In this document: one piece after another, positions 1-8,635 of the stretch | Numbering within the stretch: position 1 is the stretch's first letter | How the letters are laid out: the number at the start of each line of letters is the position of its first letter | The notes under the pieces: model-generated | The model's database searches: none | What the model was told of the DNA's origin: nothing | What the model saw: the letters and a program-made list of their open reading frames with translations, nothing else | Position numbers and translations under genes: made by a program | Origin: SABI01 sp963677695 | GTDB lineage: Bacteria > Spirochaetota > Spirochaetia > Sphaerochaetales > Sphaerochaetaceae | Direction: 5' to 3' | Assembly (NCBI GenBank): GCA_963677695.2 | Contig: CAXXUJ010000001.1 | Location: 930,001-994,000, forward strand | DNA length: 64,000 nucleotides

Positions 1-1
1 A

Positions 2-2767
2 ATCACCTTCGCACACAAGAGAGATGAAGTCTTCTCACTTCTCGAGTCAAACACGTTTGATCTTCTCGTCACGATGCTCGACCTGAGAGATACGAGCGTC
101 TCGGAACTGGCAAAGGAGGTCAAGGAAGCCTACCCCTCCCTCCCCATTGTCGCACTTTCCCCATCGCCTGCTCACAAGCTGAGTGCGAGCCTGAAAAAAC
201 GGAGTATTGAAGGAATCGACGCACTGTACTACTGGCAGGGAAACGCCAATATCTTTTTAGCCATCATCAAATCGCTTGAAGACAAGATGAACGCCTACCA
301 CGATGCACACTCTGCAGCCGAAGTCCCCGTGATCATACTCGTAGAGAACTCGGTACGGTTCTACTCTTCCTACCTTCCCATTCTCTATACCGCAATCATC
401 CAGCAGACACGGAATGCGATGAGTGAGGGGTTGAATACCTGGGCGACAGCATTGAGGATGAGGGGGCGCCCGAAAATTCTCCTCGCCCAGAACTATGAGG
501 AGGCGATGGAGCTCTACAACTCGTTCCAGGACCATCTTCTCGGCGTGATCACCGATATCGCATTTGACAGAGATGGTGAGAATGACAATGAGGCGGGGTT
601 CCGCTTCGCCAGACACCTGAGAGAGGAGAATGAGGATCTCCCAATCCTTCTGCAGTCCACGAGGGAAGAGAACAGATACCATGTCAATATTGAGAAGGCA
701 CGCTTCATCTGGAAGCTGAGCCCCACCCTCCTCAGTGATCTGAGGCACTATGTATTTGAGAACTACGGATTCGGTCCCTTCATCTATCGTGATATCCACA
801 CAAACAGGGAAATTGCACGGGCGAACAATTTAAGGGAACTGCAGCAGAGCCTTGCAAGAATCCCCATAGAAACGTTCGCTTACCATTCCGAGCGAAATGA
901 CTTTTCACGCTGGCTGAAAGCCAGGAGCCTCTATGCCCTTGCCAATGCCTTCCGTCCCTACTCGGTCAGGAACTTCAAAAATCCCGAAGAACTCAGAACC
1001 CACCTTGTCCAGATCATACGGGAATACCGAGTAAACAGGGGGAAAGGACAGATCGCCCAGTTCAGCCGCAACAGCTTCGATGAGAGTTCCTTCTTCAGCA
1101 GAATAGGATCGGGTTCCCTCGGAGGAAAAGGGAGAGGTCTCGCCTTCATCGATTACCAGCTGAGAAATTCGAAGATCATAGAGACCTACGATTCGATGTA
1201 CCTCTCCATTCCGAGAACGATAGTCATTGCTACCGATCTGTTTGCACAATTCATCGAGAATAACAATCTTCAGGATGTCATTTCGGCAAACCTCCCTGAC
1301 GAAACCCTGAGGCGCATATTCCTCACAAAGGAGCTGCCTGAAGAACTCACTCAGGACCTCAGGGCGATACTCCGTATTCTCACCGTCCCCCTCGCTGTCC
1401 GTTCCTCATCCATGCTGGAGGACTCCCACTACCAGCCGTTCGCCGGTGTGTACGAAACGGTGATGATCCCCAATACAGGAAATGAAGAACAGAGGCTCAG
1501 GGACCTGAGCAGCGCCATCATCTGCGTCTACGCATCAACCTACTACGCAAAGAGCAAGGCATACCTGAAGGCGACAAGCCATATGGTCGAAGAAGAGAGG
1601 ATGGCTGTCATTATCCAGCAGGTGATCGGAAGCAGGTACGGGGATTACTGGTACCCCTCCTTCTCCGGTGTGGCCAGAAGCCTCAACTTCTATCCTCTGG
1701 GAAATGAGAAAGCTGAAGACGGAGTGGGCATGCTCTCCTTCGGTTTCGGAAAGATGATTGTCGATAACGGCACTGCCCTCCGCTTTTCCCCTGCCTTCCC
1801 CAAACGGAACATGCAGTTCCTCGGCGGAGGAGAATCCTCTTCCCAGACCTCCTTCTTCGCTCTGGACGGAACCAAAGCATTCCAGCCCCAGGGGAATCCG
1901 GAGAACCTCATCGAACTGAAGCTTGAGGAAGCTGAGAAGCACCCGGCCTCTCTCAGGCATATAGCAAGCACCTACGACAGTGAGACTGGCAGTCTGAGCG
2001 AACAGTTCAGTGCCGGAGGGAGAAAAGTCATCACCTTCAACAGCATCCTGAAATATAATTCCTTCCCGATAGCCTCCATCGTCAGAGACCTTCTCACTTT
2101 CGGAGAGAAGGTGATGGGAACGCCTATCGAAATTGAATTTGCCTGCAACCTGAACAGGAAGGATGATAAGATTCCGGAGTTTTCCCTCCTTCAGATCAGA
2201 CCTATCGTGACCGGACTCGAAGCAGATACTTTGGAGATCAAGGCAGAGGAGGAAGAGAAAGCCCTCATTCTCTCACACCATGTCATGGGTAACGGTCATA
2301 ACGAAGAGATACGGGATATCATATTCATCAATCCCGATACTTTCGATGCTTCTGAGACTCACGATATGGCACGCGAGATAGAAGAGATCAATCTTGAATT
2401 CATCAGACAGGAGAGGGAGTATATCCTGATCGTGGCAGGACGTCTCGGTTCAAAGGATCCCTGGCTCGGGATTCCCGTCGCCTGGTCTCAGATATCTTCA
2501 GCAGCAGTGATCGTGGAGACCTCCCTTCCCGGCTTCTTTGTCGAACCCTCACAGGGAACCCATTTCTTCCAGAATATCACGTCTCTCGGTACGATCTACT
2601 TCTCAGTAAACCCTTCCTACCATGACGGAACACTCGATTTCGAGAGACTTAAACAGATGGAGAGAGTCTCCACTGGGATGCACTTCATCCACGTGAAAAG
2701 CGAGGCACCCTTCACCGTCAAGGCAGACGGACGCAGGCGCCTGGGAGTGATACTCGCAGGTGAGTGA
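2..2767 (+). CDS. Receiver-like / PEP-pyruvate dikinase nucleotide-binding domain protein (5' partial)
   Basis: The frame is open to the left edge, so the true start lies outside the window; 24 codons precede the first ATG at 74 and read like the middle of a receiver domain (NTFDLLVTMLDLRD). A second receiver-like domain follows at about 470-760 (RPKILLAQNYEEA... DLPILLQS). From about nt 1100 the protein is a PPDK/PEP-synthase N-terminal ATP-grasp domain, with the glycine-rich GSGSLGGKGRG and the VRSSSMLEDS segments. I see no phosphohistidine swivelling domain or PEP-binding TIM barrel, so it is unlikely to be a full PEP synthase. A signalling or phosphotransfer role is an inference. The last codon is followed at once by the convergent gene that ends at 2770. 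Confidence 0.8.
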   Translation: MTFAHKRDEVFSLLESNTFDLLVTMLDLRDTSVSELAKEVKEAYPSLPIVALSPSPAHKLSASLKKRSIEGIDALYYWQGNANIFLAIIKSLEDKMNAYHDAHSAAEVPVIILVENSVRFYSSYLPILYTAIIQQTRNAMSEGLNTWATALRMRGRPKILLAQNYEEAMELYNSFQDHLLGVITDIAFDRDGENDNEAGFRFARHLREENEDLPILLQSTREENRYHVNIEKARFIWKLSPTLLSDLRHYVFENYGFGPFIYRDIHTNREIARANNLRELQQSLARIPIETFAYHSERNDFSRWLKARSLYALANAFRPYSVRNFKNPEELRTHLVQIIREYRVNRGKGQIAQFSRNSFDESSFFSRIGSGSLGGKGRGLAFIDYQLRNSKIIETYDSMYLSIPRTIVIATDLFAQFIENNNLQDVISANLPDETLRRIFLTKELPEELTQDLRAILRILTVPLAVRSSSMLEDSHYQPFAGVYETVMIPNTGNEEQRLRDLSSAIICVYASTYYAKSKAYLKATSHMVEEERMAVIIQQVIGSRYGDYWYPSFSGVARSLNFYPLGNEKAEDGVGMLSFGFGKMIVDNGTALRFSPAFPKRNMQFLGGGESSSQTSFFALDGTKAFQPQGNPENLIELKLEEAEKHPASLRHIASTYDSETGSLSEQFSAGGRKVITFNSILKYNSFPIASIVRDLLTFGEKVMGTPIEIEFACNLNRKDDKIPEFSLLQIRPIVTGLEADTLEIKAEEEEKALILSHHVMGNGHNEEIRDIIFINPDTFDASETHDMAREIEEINLEFIRQEREYILIVAGRLGSKDPWLGIPVAWSQISSAAVIVETSLPGFFVEPSQGTHFFQNITSLGTIYFSVNPSYHDGTLDFERLKQMERVSTGMHFIHVKSEAPFTVKADGRRRLGVILAGE

Positions 2768-2769
2768 AC

Positions 2770-3201
2770 TTACCTGCAGAATACCTGAACCGTCGCATCC
2801 TCTGAATCGACATCTATCTGCATCTCTTCAAGTATGACCATCAGTTCCTTGATATTCTCGGGATTGACTGTACTCAGATCAAAGGACATCCCGTTCTCCT
2901 TCATAGAAGAATTGATCTTATCCTGTGCATCCTTCGGAATGAGCCCGAAAATGTTAAGACCGGTCTGCAGCAGCGCAAGGGGAACTTTTACCGAAACGCG
3001 GTCACTCCCCTTCCCATCCTTCGGTTCAACTTTCACATAGAGAAATTTGTCGGTCAGGATATCGGACATACGGCTCACTTCCCTGCTCTTTTCAAGTGGC
3101 GCAGAAGTAGAATCAAGTGCACCTAGAAGCTTCTCCGCCTCTTCTGCGGTTATCTTTCCCTCGGAAAGCATGTTGAGAATCCTCATCTTATCTTCAGCCA
3201 T
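2770..3201 (-). CDS. SHOCT-like (YvlB/DUF2089 C-terminal type) small protein
   Basis: About 143 residues. The N-terminus (MAEDKMRILNMLSEGKITAE followed by EAEKLLGAL) is the short helical SHOCT-like module found at the start of YvlB/LiaX-type proteins. The rest is a soluble domain with VKVPLALL and SMKENGMSFDL segments, which I cannot assign. The frame extends five codons upstream to a GTG, but the ATG at 3201 has GAGGAGGT at ideal distance, so I use it. It is the last gene of a leftward three-gene operon with a small membrane protein and a DUF2089 protein. Such sets are thought to be envelope-stress or regulatory modules; the exact function is unknown. Confidence 0.7.
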   Translation of the reverse strand: MAEDKMRILNMLSEGKITAEEAEKLLGALDSTSAPLEKSREVSRMSDILTDKFLYVKVEPKDGKGSDRVSVKVPLALLQTGLNIFGLIPKDAQDKINSSMKENGMSFDLSTVNPENIKELMVILEEMQIDVDSEDATVQVFCR

Positions 3202-3222
3202 GATTGACCTCCTCACGTACGT

Positions 3223-3495
3223 TTAACGTATATAGATCGCGATATCCGAATCATCTGAGTGGATATCTATTTCGGTACCGTTCATCGTTCTCACAAGCTG
3301 AGGCAGATAGAGAATGATTCTGAGAACGGAACGGGCCTGAGCATTATCTCTTGCCAGGTAGAGGAACGGGACAGCAAGCAGCACAAGAAGTATGACAGGA
3401 AGCAGAAGGATATAGAGAAGAATCAGGGGAAACCAGATACGGAAGGAGTGCTTTTCATCTCTGAATCTCATCCACAGTATCATAGGAATGTTCAT
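3223..3495 (-). CDS. Small membrane protein of the DUF2089 operon
   Basis: 90 residues. A charged N-terminus (WMRFRDEKHSF) is followed by one long hydrophobic stretch or hairpin (residues about 20-47, WFPLILLYILLLPVILLVLL) and a soluble tail ending in acidic HSDDSDIAIYIR. It overlaps the upstream DUF2089 gene by 4 bp (ATGA), so the two are translationally coupled. The SHOCT-like gene follows 21 bp downstream. No family is recognised. Its position between two cytosolic regulators suggests a membrane anchor or sensor for them, which is inference only. Confidence 0.65.
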   Translation of the reverse strand: MNIPMILWMRFRDEKHSFRIWFPLILLYILLLPVILLVLLAVPFLYLARDNAQARSVLRIILYLPQLVRTMNGTEIDIHSDDSDIAIYIR

Positions 3496-3857
3496 GTCAT
3501 CTCCTTTATCGCATCGGCGGCACTGATCTCTCCCCTCTCGAGACGGTCGATCACCGATGAGGCCGATTCCCTCACATCAACCTTGATCCCTACGATCTCA
3601 AGCTTGTCCGCTATCGCATTCAGTCTATTTTTCACTGTCGGATAGCTGATCGAGAAAATGGATTCCATCTGCTTGATAGAACCGTGAGTCTTGACGAATG
3701 CCGCTACAAAAAGCTGGTCATCCATACTCAGCTGGGCAAGAGGAGGTGTTTCAAAGTCACCGCTGATCTCGATGTCATCTTCGGGGATATATACCTTCCG
3801 TATGAGGAATTTCTTCCCTGCGACCAGCGCACCCAGTTTTTTCCAGCTATGCTTCAT
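3492..3857 (-). CDS. DUF2089 family regulator
   Basis: About 121 residues. The core motif ISGDFETPPLAQLSMDDQLF then FVKTHGSIKQMESIFSISYP and TVKNRL is diagnostic of DUF2089, including a helix-turn-helix-like segment. The N-terminal Cys zinc ribbon common in the family is absent. The C-terminus (DRLERGEISAADAIKEM) is a SHOCT-like helix resembling the N-terminus of the third operon gene. I place the start at ATG 3857, which has GGAGGACAGG before it, rather than at the further upstream in-frame ATG at 3896. First gene of the operon, under the promoter at 3877-3905. Confidence 0.75.
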   Translation of the reverse strand: MKHSWKKLGALVAGKKFLIRKVYIPEDDIEISGDFETPPLAQLSMDDQLFVAAFVKTHGSIKQMESIFSISYPTVKNRLNAIADKLEIVGIKVDVRESASSVIDRLERGEISAADAIKEMT

Positions 3858-3876
3858 CCTGTCCTCCACTACCCTT

Positions 3877-3905
3877 ACAATACTACTGAAAATCAACTAT
3901 GTCAA
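3877..3905 (-). promoter_or_regulatory. Sigma70-type promoter of the DUF2089 operon
   Basis: On the minus strand TTGACA (3900-3905), a 17-bp spacer and TATTGT (3877-3882), ending about 20 bp before the chosen start codon. The -35 continues as TTGACATAG, close to but not identical with the TTGACATAAG element of the surface-protein promoters. Confidence 0.6.
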
Positions 3906-3962
3906 TTTTTATTTTAACTTTTTTAAGTTTTATTAAAATATATCTTCATTTTATTAATTTTC

Positions 3963-4067
3963 ATGCCCAAATTGACAGAGATGGATGAATATATGGATAC
4001 GGAACTGAAGAAGCACACTTTCAGAACAGCAGAGATGTACAGGAAAAAGAGAGGATGGGAAGAATGA
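3963..4067 (+). CDS. Possible 34-aa small ORF
   Basis: A short, very charged reading frame (ends in EMYRKKRGWEE) in the otherwise empty 240-bp gap between the DUF2089 promoter and the RluA gene. No Shine-Dalgarno precedes the ATG and no convincing promoter is seen, so it may be a chance ORF or the remnant tail of a lost gene. The amino-acid composition is protein-like, which is the only support. Confidence 0.2.
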   Translation: MPKLTEMDEYMDTELKKHTFRTAEMYRKKRGWEE

Positions 4068-4097
4068 GAGAGTCAGCTTCTGCTACGTGAGGTGCGA

Positions 4098-4790
4098 TTA
4101 CCTCTGCGAGGCGAAGAAATCCCAGATTGGATCCTTTGGAGGAGGTGCTGTGATCAGCACGGGTTCTTTCTTCACCGGGTGGAGGAATTCGATTCGGCGT
4201 GAGTGGAGGTGGATCGATCCATCGCTATTCGTTCTCGCCGCTCCGTATTTGATATCTCCCTTGATATGGGAACCGAGGGCTGCAAGCTGTGCGCGGATCT
4301 GGTGATGGCGCCCGGTCAGCAGCTCGACCTCGAGCATGTAATAGCTCTTGGAGGCACCTGTGATAGAGAGCTTCAGTCTTGCTTCCTTGCTGTTCTTTCT
4401 GGGAGCAGAAAAAGCGAATGATTTATTCTTCTTTGTATCGCGCACAAGGTGGTGGATGATGAGGGGGTCGGTGAACTGAGGAAGTTTGTCGACAACGGCC
4501 CAGTACCATTTCTTCACTCCGTCTCCCTGCTTGAACAGGGCATTCATCCTCGCGAGAGCTTTCTCGGTCTTCGTGAAGACAACGATGCCGCTTGTCGGTC
4601 TGTCGAGGCGGTGGGGAATACCGAGGAAGATATTTCCCGGTTTACCGTAGGTTACTCTGAGGTATTCCTTCACATCGTCAGCAAGGGTGACATCCCCGGT
4701 CTTGTCCCCCTGGACAAGTTCTCCCGGTTTCTTGTTGATGATGATCAGGTGGTTGTCTTCAAAGAGAATTCTCTGTTTTACATCATTCAT
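4098..4790 (-). CDS. RluA-family pseudouridine synthase
   Basis: About 230 residues; isomerises specific uridines in rRNA or tRNA. The signature HRLDRPTSGIVVF is present, with catalytic Asp near residue 63, and the C-terminal TGRHHQIRAQLAALG motif is intact. There is no N-terminal S4 domain, so it is the short RluA/TruC-like form; the target base cannot be told. The start is placed at ATG 4790 (MNDVKQRI), which overlaps the parC stop as ATGAATGA. ATG 4799 is the alternative. Longer in-frame extensions lie inside parC. It is co-transcribed with parE-parC. Confidence 0.85.
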   Translation of the reverse strand: MNDVKQRILFEDNHLIIINKKPGELVQGDKTGDVTLADDVKEYLRVTYGKPGNIFLGIPHRLDRPTSGIVVFTKTEKALARMNALFKQGDGVKKWYWAVVDKLPQFTDPLIIHHLVRDTKKNKSFAFSAPRKNSKEARLKLSITGASKSYYMLEVELLTGRHHQIRAQLAALGSHIKGDIKYGAARTNSDGSIHLHSRRIEFLHPVKKEPVLITAPPPKDPIWDFFASQR

Positions 4791-6786
4791 CACTGTCATC
4801 CTGATCGTCGTCGTAGGGATCGATGCCTGCAAACAGTGCATTGTCCTCGTCACCGAGAGACTTGGGGTCCCTCTCATGTTTGATTCTGAGGGTCTGAGCC
4901 TCTTTGGTTGTCAGACGCACACCGTTGGCCTTCACTCCCTTGATAAGGAAGCGGGAGAAATAGGTCTTGTCCTCTAAGGTCTTATACCCCTTGCCAGGTT
5001 TATACTGGATGGTGATTCTCGCATCATCGAAGGTGGAGAGGGTATAGAGACGGAACTTCCCTTCGGGAATAAGCTCATAGGTCTTGTTGATGATGAACTG
5101 GGTGATCTTACACCGTTTGATGAAGAGGTACTTGAGATTCTTCTCCTGATAGATGATCGTGAATACCAGATTCTCAAGCTCTTCCTTGTCTGCAAGTCCG
5201 CAGTACCTCATCTGCTTGCCGACAAAGAGCTTGTCAGGGGCATCGCAGACATAGTAGGTTCCATCCTTCTGGATAACAAGGATACGGTCAAGAGGACTGA
5301 CCAGCACCTGCTCACTCCCCTTCTTCACCTCGTACCCGAGATACCCGGTTGCAGGATCATACTTCAGTGAGAGATTTCTCTGCGCAGCCTCTCTGGCAAC
5401 GATCTTCTCGAACGATCCGATCGTGCTGCGCCGCTCGGCTGCAGTGACGACCGGATCCTTCTTCAGTTCCCTGAGGAAGTCGAGAGCGTACTCTGTGAGA
5501 TGTTTCAAGTGGAAGCGGATCTCCTTGAGTCTTCCGTTGATCGCCTTTATCTCTTCCTGATTCTTGCTGATATCAAACAAACTGATACGTCTGATAGGTA
5601 TCTTCAGAAGACGGGCGACATCATCCTCGCTCACTTCCCTCTGAAGCTGATCAAGGAAAGGAACGAACCCGGAGAGGACAGCTTCGCTGACACCTTCAGA
5701 GGTCTTCTCCTCTTCTATTCTCTTGTAGATTCTTTCTTCTATGAAGATCCTTTCGAGTGTGCGGTTGAACAGAGCTTCCTTGAGCTCCGCCATCTCCTGT
5801 TCAAGCTCACGCTTCAGGATATCGACAAGTGAGGCAGCGCCGTACTGAACGATCTCGGTGATCGACATCACCTTCGGCATATTGTCCACAATGACGAGAG
5901 GATTGACACTGATCGACTGCTCACAGACAGTGAATGCATAGAGGGCATCAACCACATCCTCGGTGTAGGTATTGCGTGCGAGGGTTATCTCGATATTCAC
6001 CTTGTCGGTAGTATAGTCGTTGATGCTTGCGATCTTGATCTTTCCCTTCCGCGTTGCATCCTCGATCGATTTGATCATCCTCTCGGTCGTGATGGAGAAG
6101 GGAAGCTCCTCAATGATGATTCTCTTCGAATCCTGCGTGTTGAGCTTTGCACGTGCAAGTATCTTCCCTCTTCCGTCATCATAGGCGGAAACATCAAGAA
6201 TTCCTCCGGTGACGAAATCGGGATAGAGTGAGAAGGATCTTCCTTCTAATACTGCTGTCATCGCATCGATCACTTCCCCTAAATTGTGAGGGAGGATCTT
6301 TGTCGACATACCGACTGCGATCCCCTCTGTCCCCTGCACGATGACAACGGGCAGTTTTGCGGGGAAGGCGACCGGTTCCTGGTTACGTCCGTCATAGGAG
6401 TCGACGAAGCTTGTCAGCTTCGGGTTGTGAAGAATTTTCTTAGCGAAAGCGAGAAGACGGCATTCGATATATCTTGAAGCTGCCGCAGGGTCGCCGGTGA
6501 GGACATTACCGAAGTTTCCCTGCCGATCTATGAACAGTTCGTTGTTGGCAAGATTGACCAGGGCATCCCCGATCGAGGCATCCCCGTGAGGGTGGTACTT
6601 CATGCAGTGACCGACAACGTTGGCCACCTTGTGAAACTTTCCGTCATCCATCTCGAACAGGGAGTGGATGATACGCCTCTGAACCGGCTTCAGTCCGTCC
6701 GCAATATCGGGAATTGCCCTCTCCCTGATAACGTAGGAGGCATATTCGAGATAGTTTTCCTTGAACATTGATTCAGCATGACTCAT
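4783..6786 (-). CDS. parC: DNA topoisomerase IV subunit A (ParC)
   Basis: 667 residues; breakage-reunion subunit of the decatenating type IIA topoisomerase. The 5Y-CAP region is intact, with active-site Tyr about residue 106 (AAASRYIECR), followed by the tower/coiled-coil and a short C-terminal domain without a GyrA box. This, plus a separate complete gyrase pair at 55-59 kb, argues for ParC. The quinolone-contact segment reads HGDASIGDA, with Ala (residue 70) where E. coli ParC has Ser80. The very C-terminus is acidic (DDDQDDSDE). Its ATG overlaps the parE stop by one base (TGATG). Confidence 0.92.
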   Translation of the reverse strand: MSHAESMFKENYLEYASYVIRERAIPDIADGLKPVQRRIIHSLFEMDDGKFHKVANVVGHCMKYHPHGDASIGDALVNLANNELFIDRQGNFGNVLTGDPAAASRYIECRLLAFAKKILHNPKLTSFVDSYDGRNQEPVAFPAKLPVVIVQGTEGIAVGMSTKILPHNLGEVIDAMTAVLEGRSFSLYPDFVTGGILDVSAYDDGRGKILARAKLNTQDSKRIIIEELPFSITTERMIKSIEDATRKGKIKIASINDYTTDKVNIEITLARNTYTEDVVDALYAFTVCEQSISVNPLVIVDNMPKVMSITEIVQYGAASLVDILKRELEQEMAELKEALFNRTLERIFIEERIYKRIEEEKTSEGVSEAVLSGFVPFLDQLQREVSEDDVARLLKIPIRRISLFDISKNQEEIKAINGRLKEIRFHLKHLTEYALDFLRELKKDPVVTAAERRSTIGSFEKIVAREAAQRNLSLKYDPATGYLGYEVKKGSEQVLVSPLDRILVIQKDGTYYVCDAPDKLFVGKQMRYCGLADKEELENLVFTIIYQEKNLKYLFIKRCKITQFIINKTYELIPEGKFRLYTLSTFDDARITIQYKPGKGYKTLEDKTYFSRFLIKGVKANGVRLTTKEAQTLRIKHERDPKSLGDEDNALFAGIDPYDDDQDDSDE

Positions 6787-8603
6787 CAGATCAGGTTCTC
6801 CATAATGAAATCGCGTCGCACAGGTGTGTTCTCACCCATATAGAATTTCAGGGTGCGGTGCATTTCGTTCGAAGTGGAGACCGAGACCGGGAGCAGCCTG
6901 ATCTCATCACCGATGAAGGCCCTGAACTCGCTGGGATTGATCTCACCAAGTCCTTTGAATCGGGTGATCTCCGCTCCGCGGATCTTCTTGAGAGCCTCGT
7001 TCTTCTCATACTCGTTATAGCAGTAGACCGTCTCCTTCTTGTTTCTCACCCTGAACAGGGGAGTCTCGAGGACAAAGAGGTGTCCAGAGAGGACAAGGTC
7101 CTCAAAGAAAGTGAGGAAATAGGTCATTAATAAATTTCTGATATGAAATCCGTCGGTATCGGCATCGGTGGCAATCACGACCTTACCATATCTCAGGTTA
7201 TCCATACCGTTCTCGATTCCCAGAGCGATCATCAGGTTGTAGAGCTCCTCATTCTTATAGAGGTCACCCCACTTCTTATCGAAAGTGTTGAGCACTTTTC
7301 CCCTCAGGGCGAAAATAGCCTGAGTGTAGACATCTCTCACACTCGTCATACTTCCTGCCGCAGAATCTCCCTCGGTGATGAAAATCATGGAATTCTCACC
7401 CTTCTGACCATGCTGGTTGAGATGGTACTTGCAGTCCTTCAGTTTCGGAATGTTGATCGATACTTTCCTGGCAGCCTCCTTGGCCGCCCCTTTCACTTTT
7501 GCAAGCTCTTTTCTCAATCTCTCATTGTTCGCGATCTTGTCGCTGAGCAGCTGAGCCTCGTCACTGTTCTTCAGGAGGAAATCAACGATCTGTTCCTTCA
7601 CTTCCTGCACGATCCAGGTTCTCACATCGCTGTTACCAAGCTTGTTCTTCGTCTGTGATTCGAACACCGGGTCCTGCAGTTTGATGCTTATCGCACCGAT
7701 AAGACCGTCACGCACATCACTTGCCGCATACGATTTCTTGAAGAATTCATTGATTCCCCTGAGCACACCTTCCTTGAAAGCGGAGAGGTGGGTTCCACCG
7801 TCACTGGTATGCTGACCGTTCACGTAGGAGAAGTAGTTCTCACCGTAGTTGTTCGTATGGGTAAAAGCGAACTCCATGGAAGAGCTCCTGTGATACACGA
7901 CAGAATAGATATTCTCAGTTCCCACCTGTTTGTTCAGAAGGTCGAGAAGACCGTTCCGTGAAGAGAATCGCTTCTTGTTGAACTCGAGAGTGAGACCGGT
8001 ATTGAGGTAGGCATAGTTCCAGAGCCTCTCTTCAATGAAGGAAGTTTCGAAGGAATAATCACGGAAGATATCGGGATGATGGTCGGGAATGAACTCTATG
8101 AATGTTCCATTCTCCTCCTCGGTTGCTCCGCTGTTGCTTGAAACAAGTTTCCCCTGTTCAAACACCGCTTCGAAATACTCGCCGTCACGATGGGAAGCGA
8201 CCTTGAAATAGCTTGAAAGAGCATTGACCGCCTTGGTACCGACACCGTTCAGACCGACCGAGAACTGGAACACATCGGTATTGAACTTACCTCCGGTGTT
8301 GATGATGGAAACACAGTCAATTACCTTCCCGAGGGGGATACCGCGACCATAGTCACGAATCTGGACAAGATCACCCTCTAGAGAAATCTTGATCCTGTTA
8401 CCCGCGTTCATGATGAATTCATCGACACTGTTGTCGATGACCTCCTTCAGGAGGATGTAGATACCGTCTTCGAATTGAGAGCCGTTTCCCAGCCGTCCGA
8501 TATACATACCGGGACGCAGACGGATATGCTCCAGAGCGCTTAACGACTGAATTTTACTCTCATCGTAGTCCTGATGACTACCCGGGATTTTCTTCTTTGC
8601 CAT
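6786..8603 (-). CDS. parE: DNA topoisomerase IV subunit B (ParE)
   Basis: 605 residues; ATPase subunit partnering ParC. GHKL motifs: KEVIDNSVDEF with catalytic Glu near residue 54, RDYGRGIP (83-90) and GLNGVGTKAVNALS (117-130). The transducer lysine is in ESQTKNKLG (about 315). The Toprim domain carries EGDSAAGS (411-418) and DADTDGFHIR (480-489). A TATAAT box at 8613-8618 lies only 9 bp before the ATG and no Shine-Dalgarno is visible, so the mRNA leader is probably 2-3 nt. It heads the parE-parC-rluA operon. Confidence 0.93.
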   Translation of the reverse strand: MAKKKIPGSHQDYDESKIQSLSALEHIRLRPGMYIGRLGNGSQFEDGIYILLKEVIDNSVDEFIMNAGNRIKISLEGDLVQIRDYGRGIPLGKVIDCVSIINTGGKFNTDVFQFSVGLNGVGTKAVNALSSYFKVASHRDGEYFEAVFEQGKLVSSNSGATEEENGTFIEFIPDHHPDIFRDYSFETSFIEERLWNYAYLNTGLTLEFNKKRFSSRNGLLDLLNKQVGTENIYSVVYHRSSSMEFAFTHTNNYGENYFSYVNGQHTSDGGTHLSAFKEGVLRGINEFFKKSYAASDVRDGLIGAISIKLQDPVFESQTKNKLGNSDVRTWIVQEVKEQIVDFLLKNSDEAQLLSDKIANNERLRKELAKVKGAAKEAARKVSINIPKLKDCKYHLNQHGQKGENSMIFITEGDSAAGSMTSVRDVYTQAIFALRGKVLNTFDKKWGDLYKNEELYNLMIALGIENGMDNLRYGKVVIATDADTDGFHIRNLLMTYFLTFFEDLVLSGHLFVLETPLFRVRNKKETVYCYNEYEKNEALKKIRGAEITRFKGLGEINPSEFRAFIGDEIRLLPVSVSTSNEMHRTLKFYMGENTPVRRDFIMENLI

Positions 8604-8635
8604 ATACTGCCGATTATATACGGAATTGAGGATTT

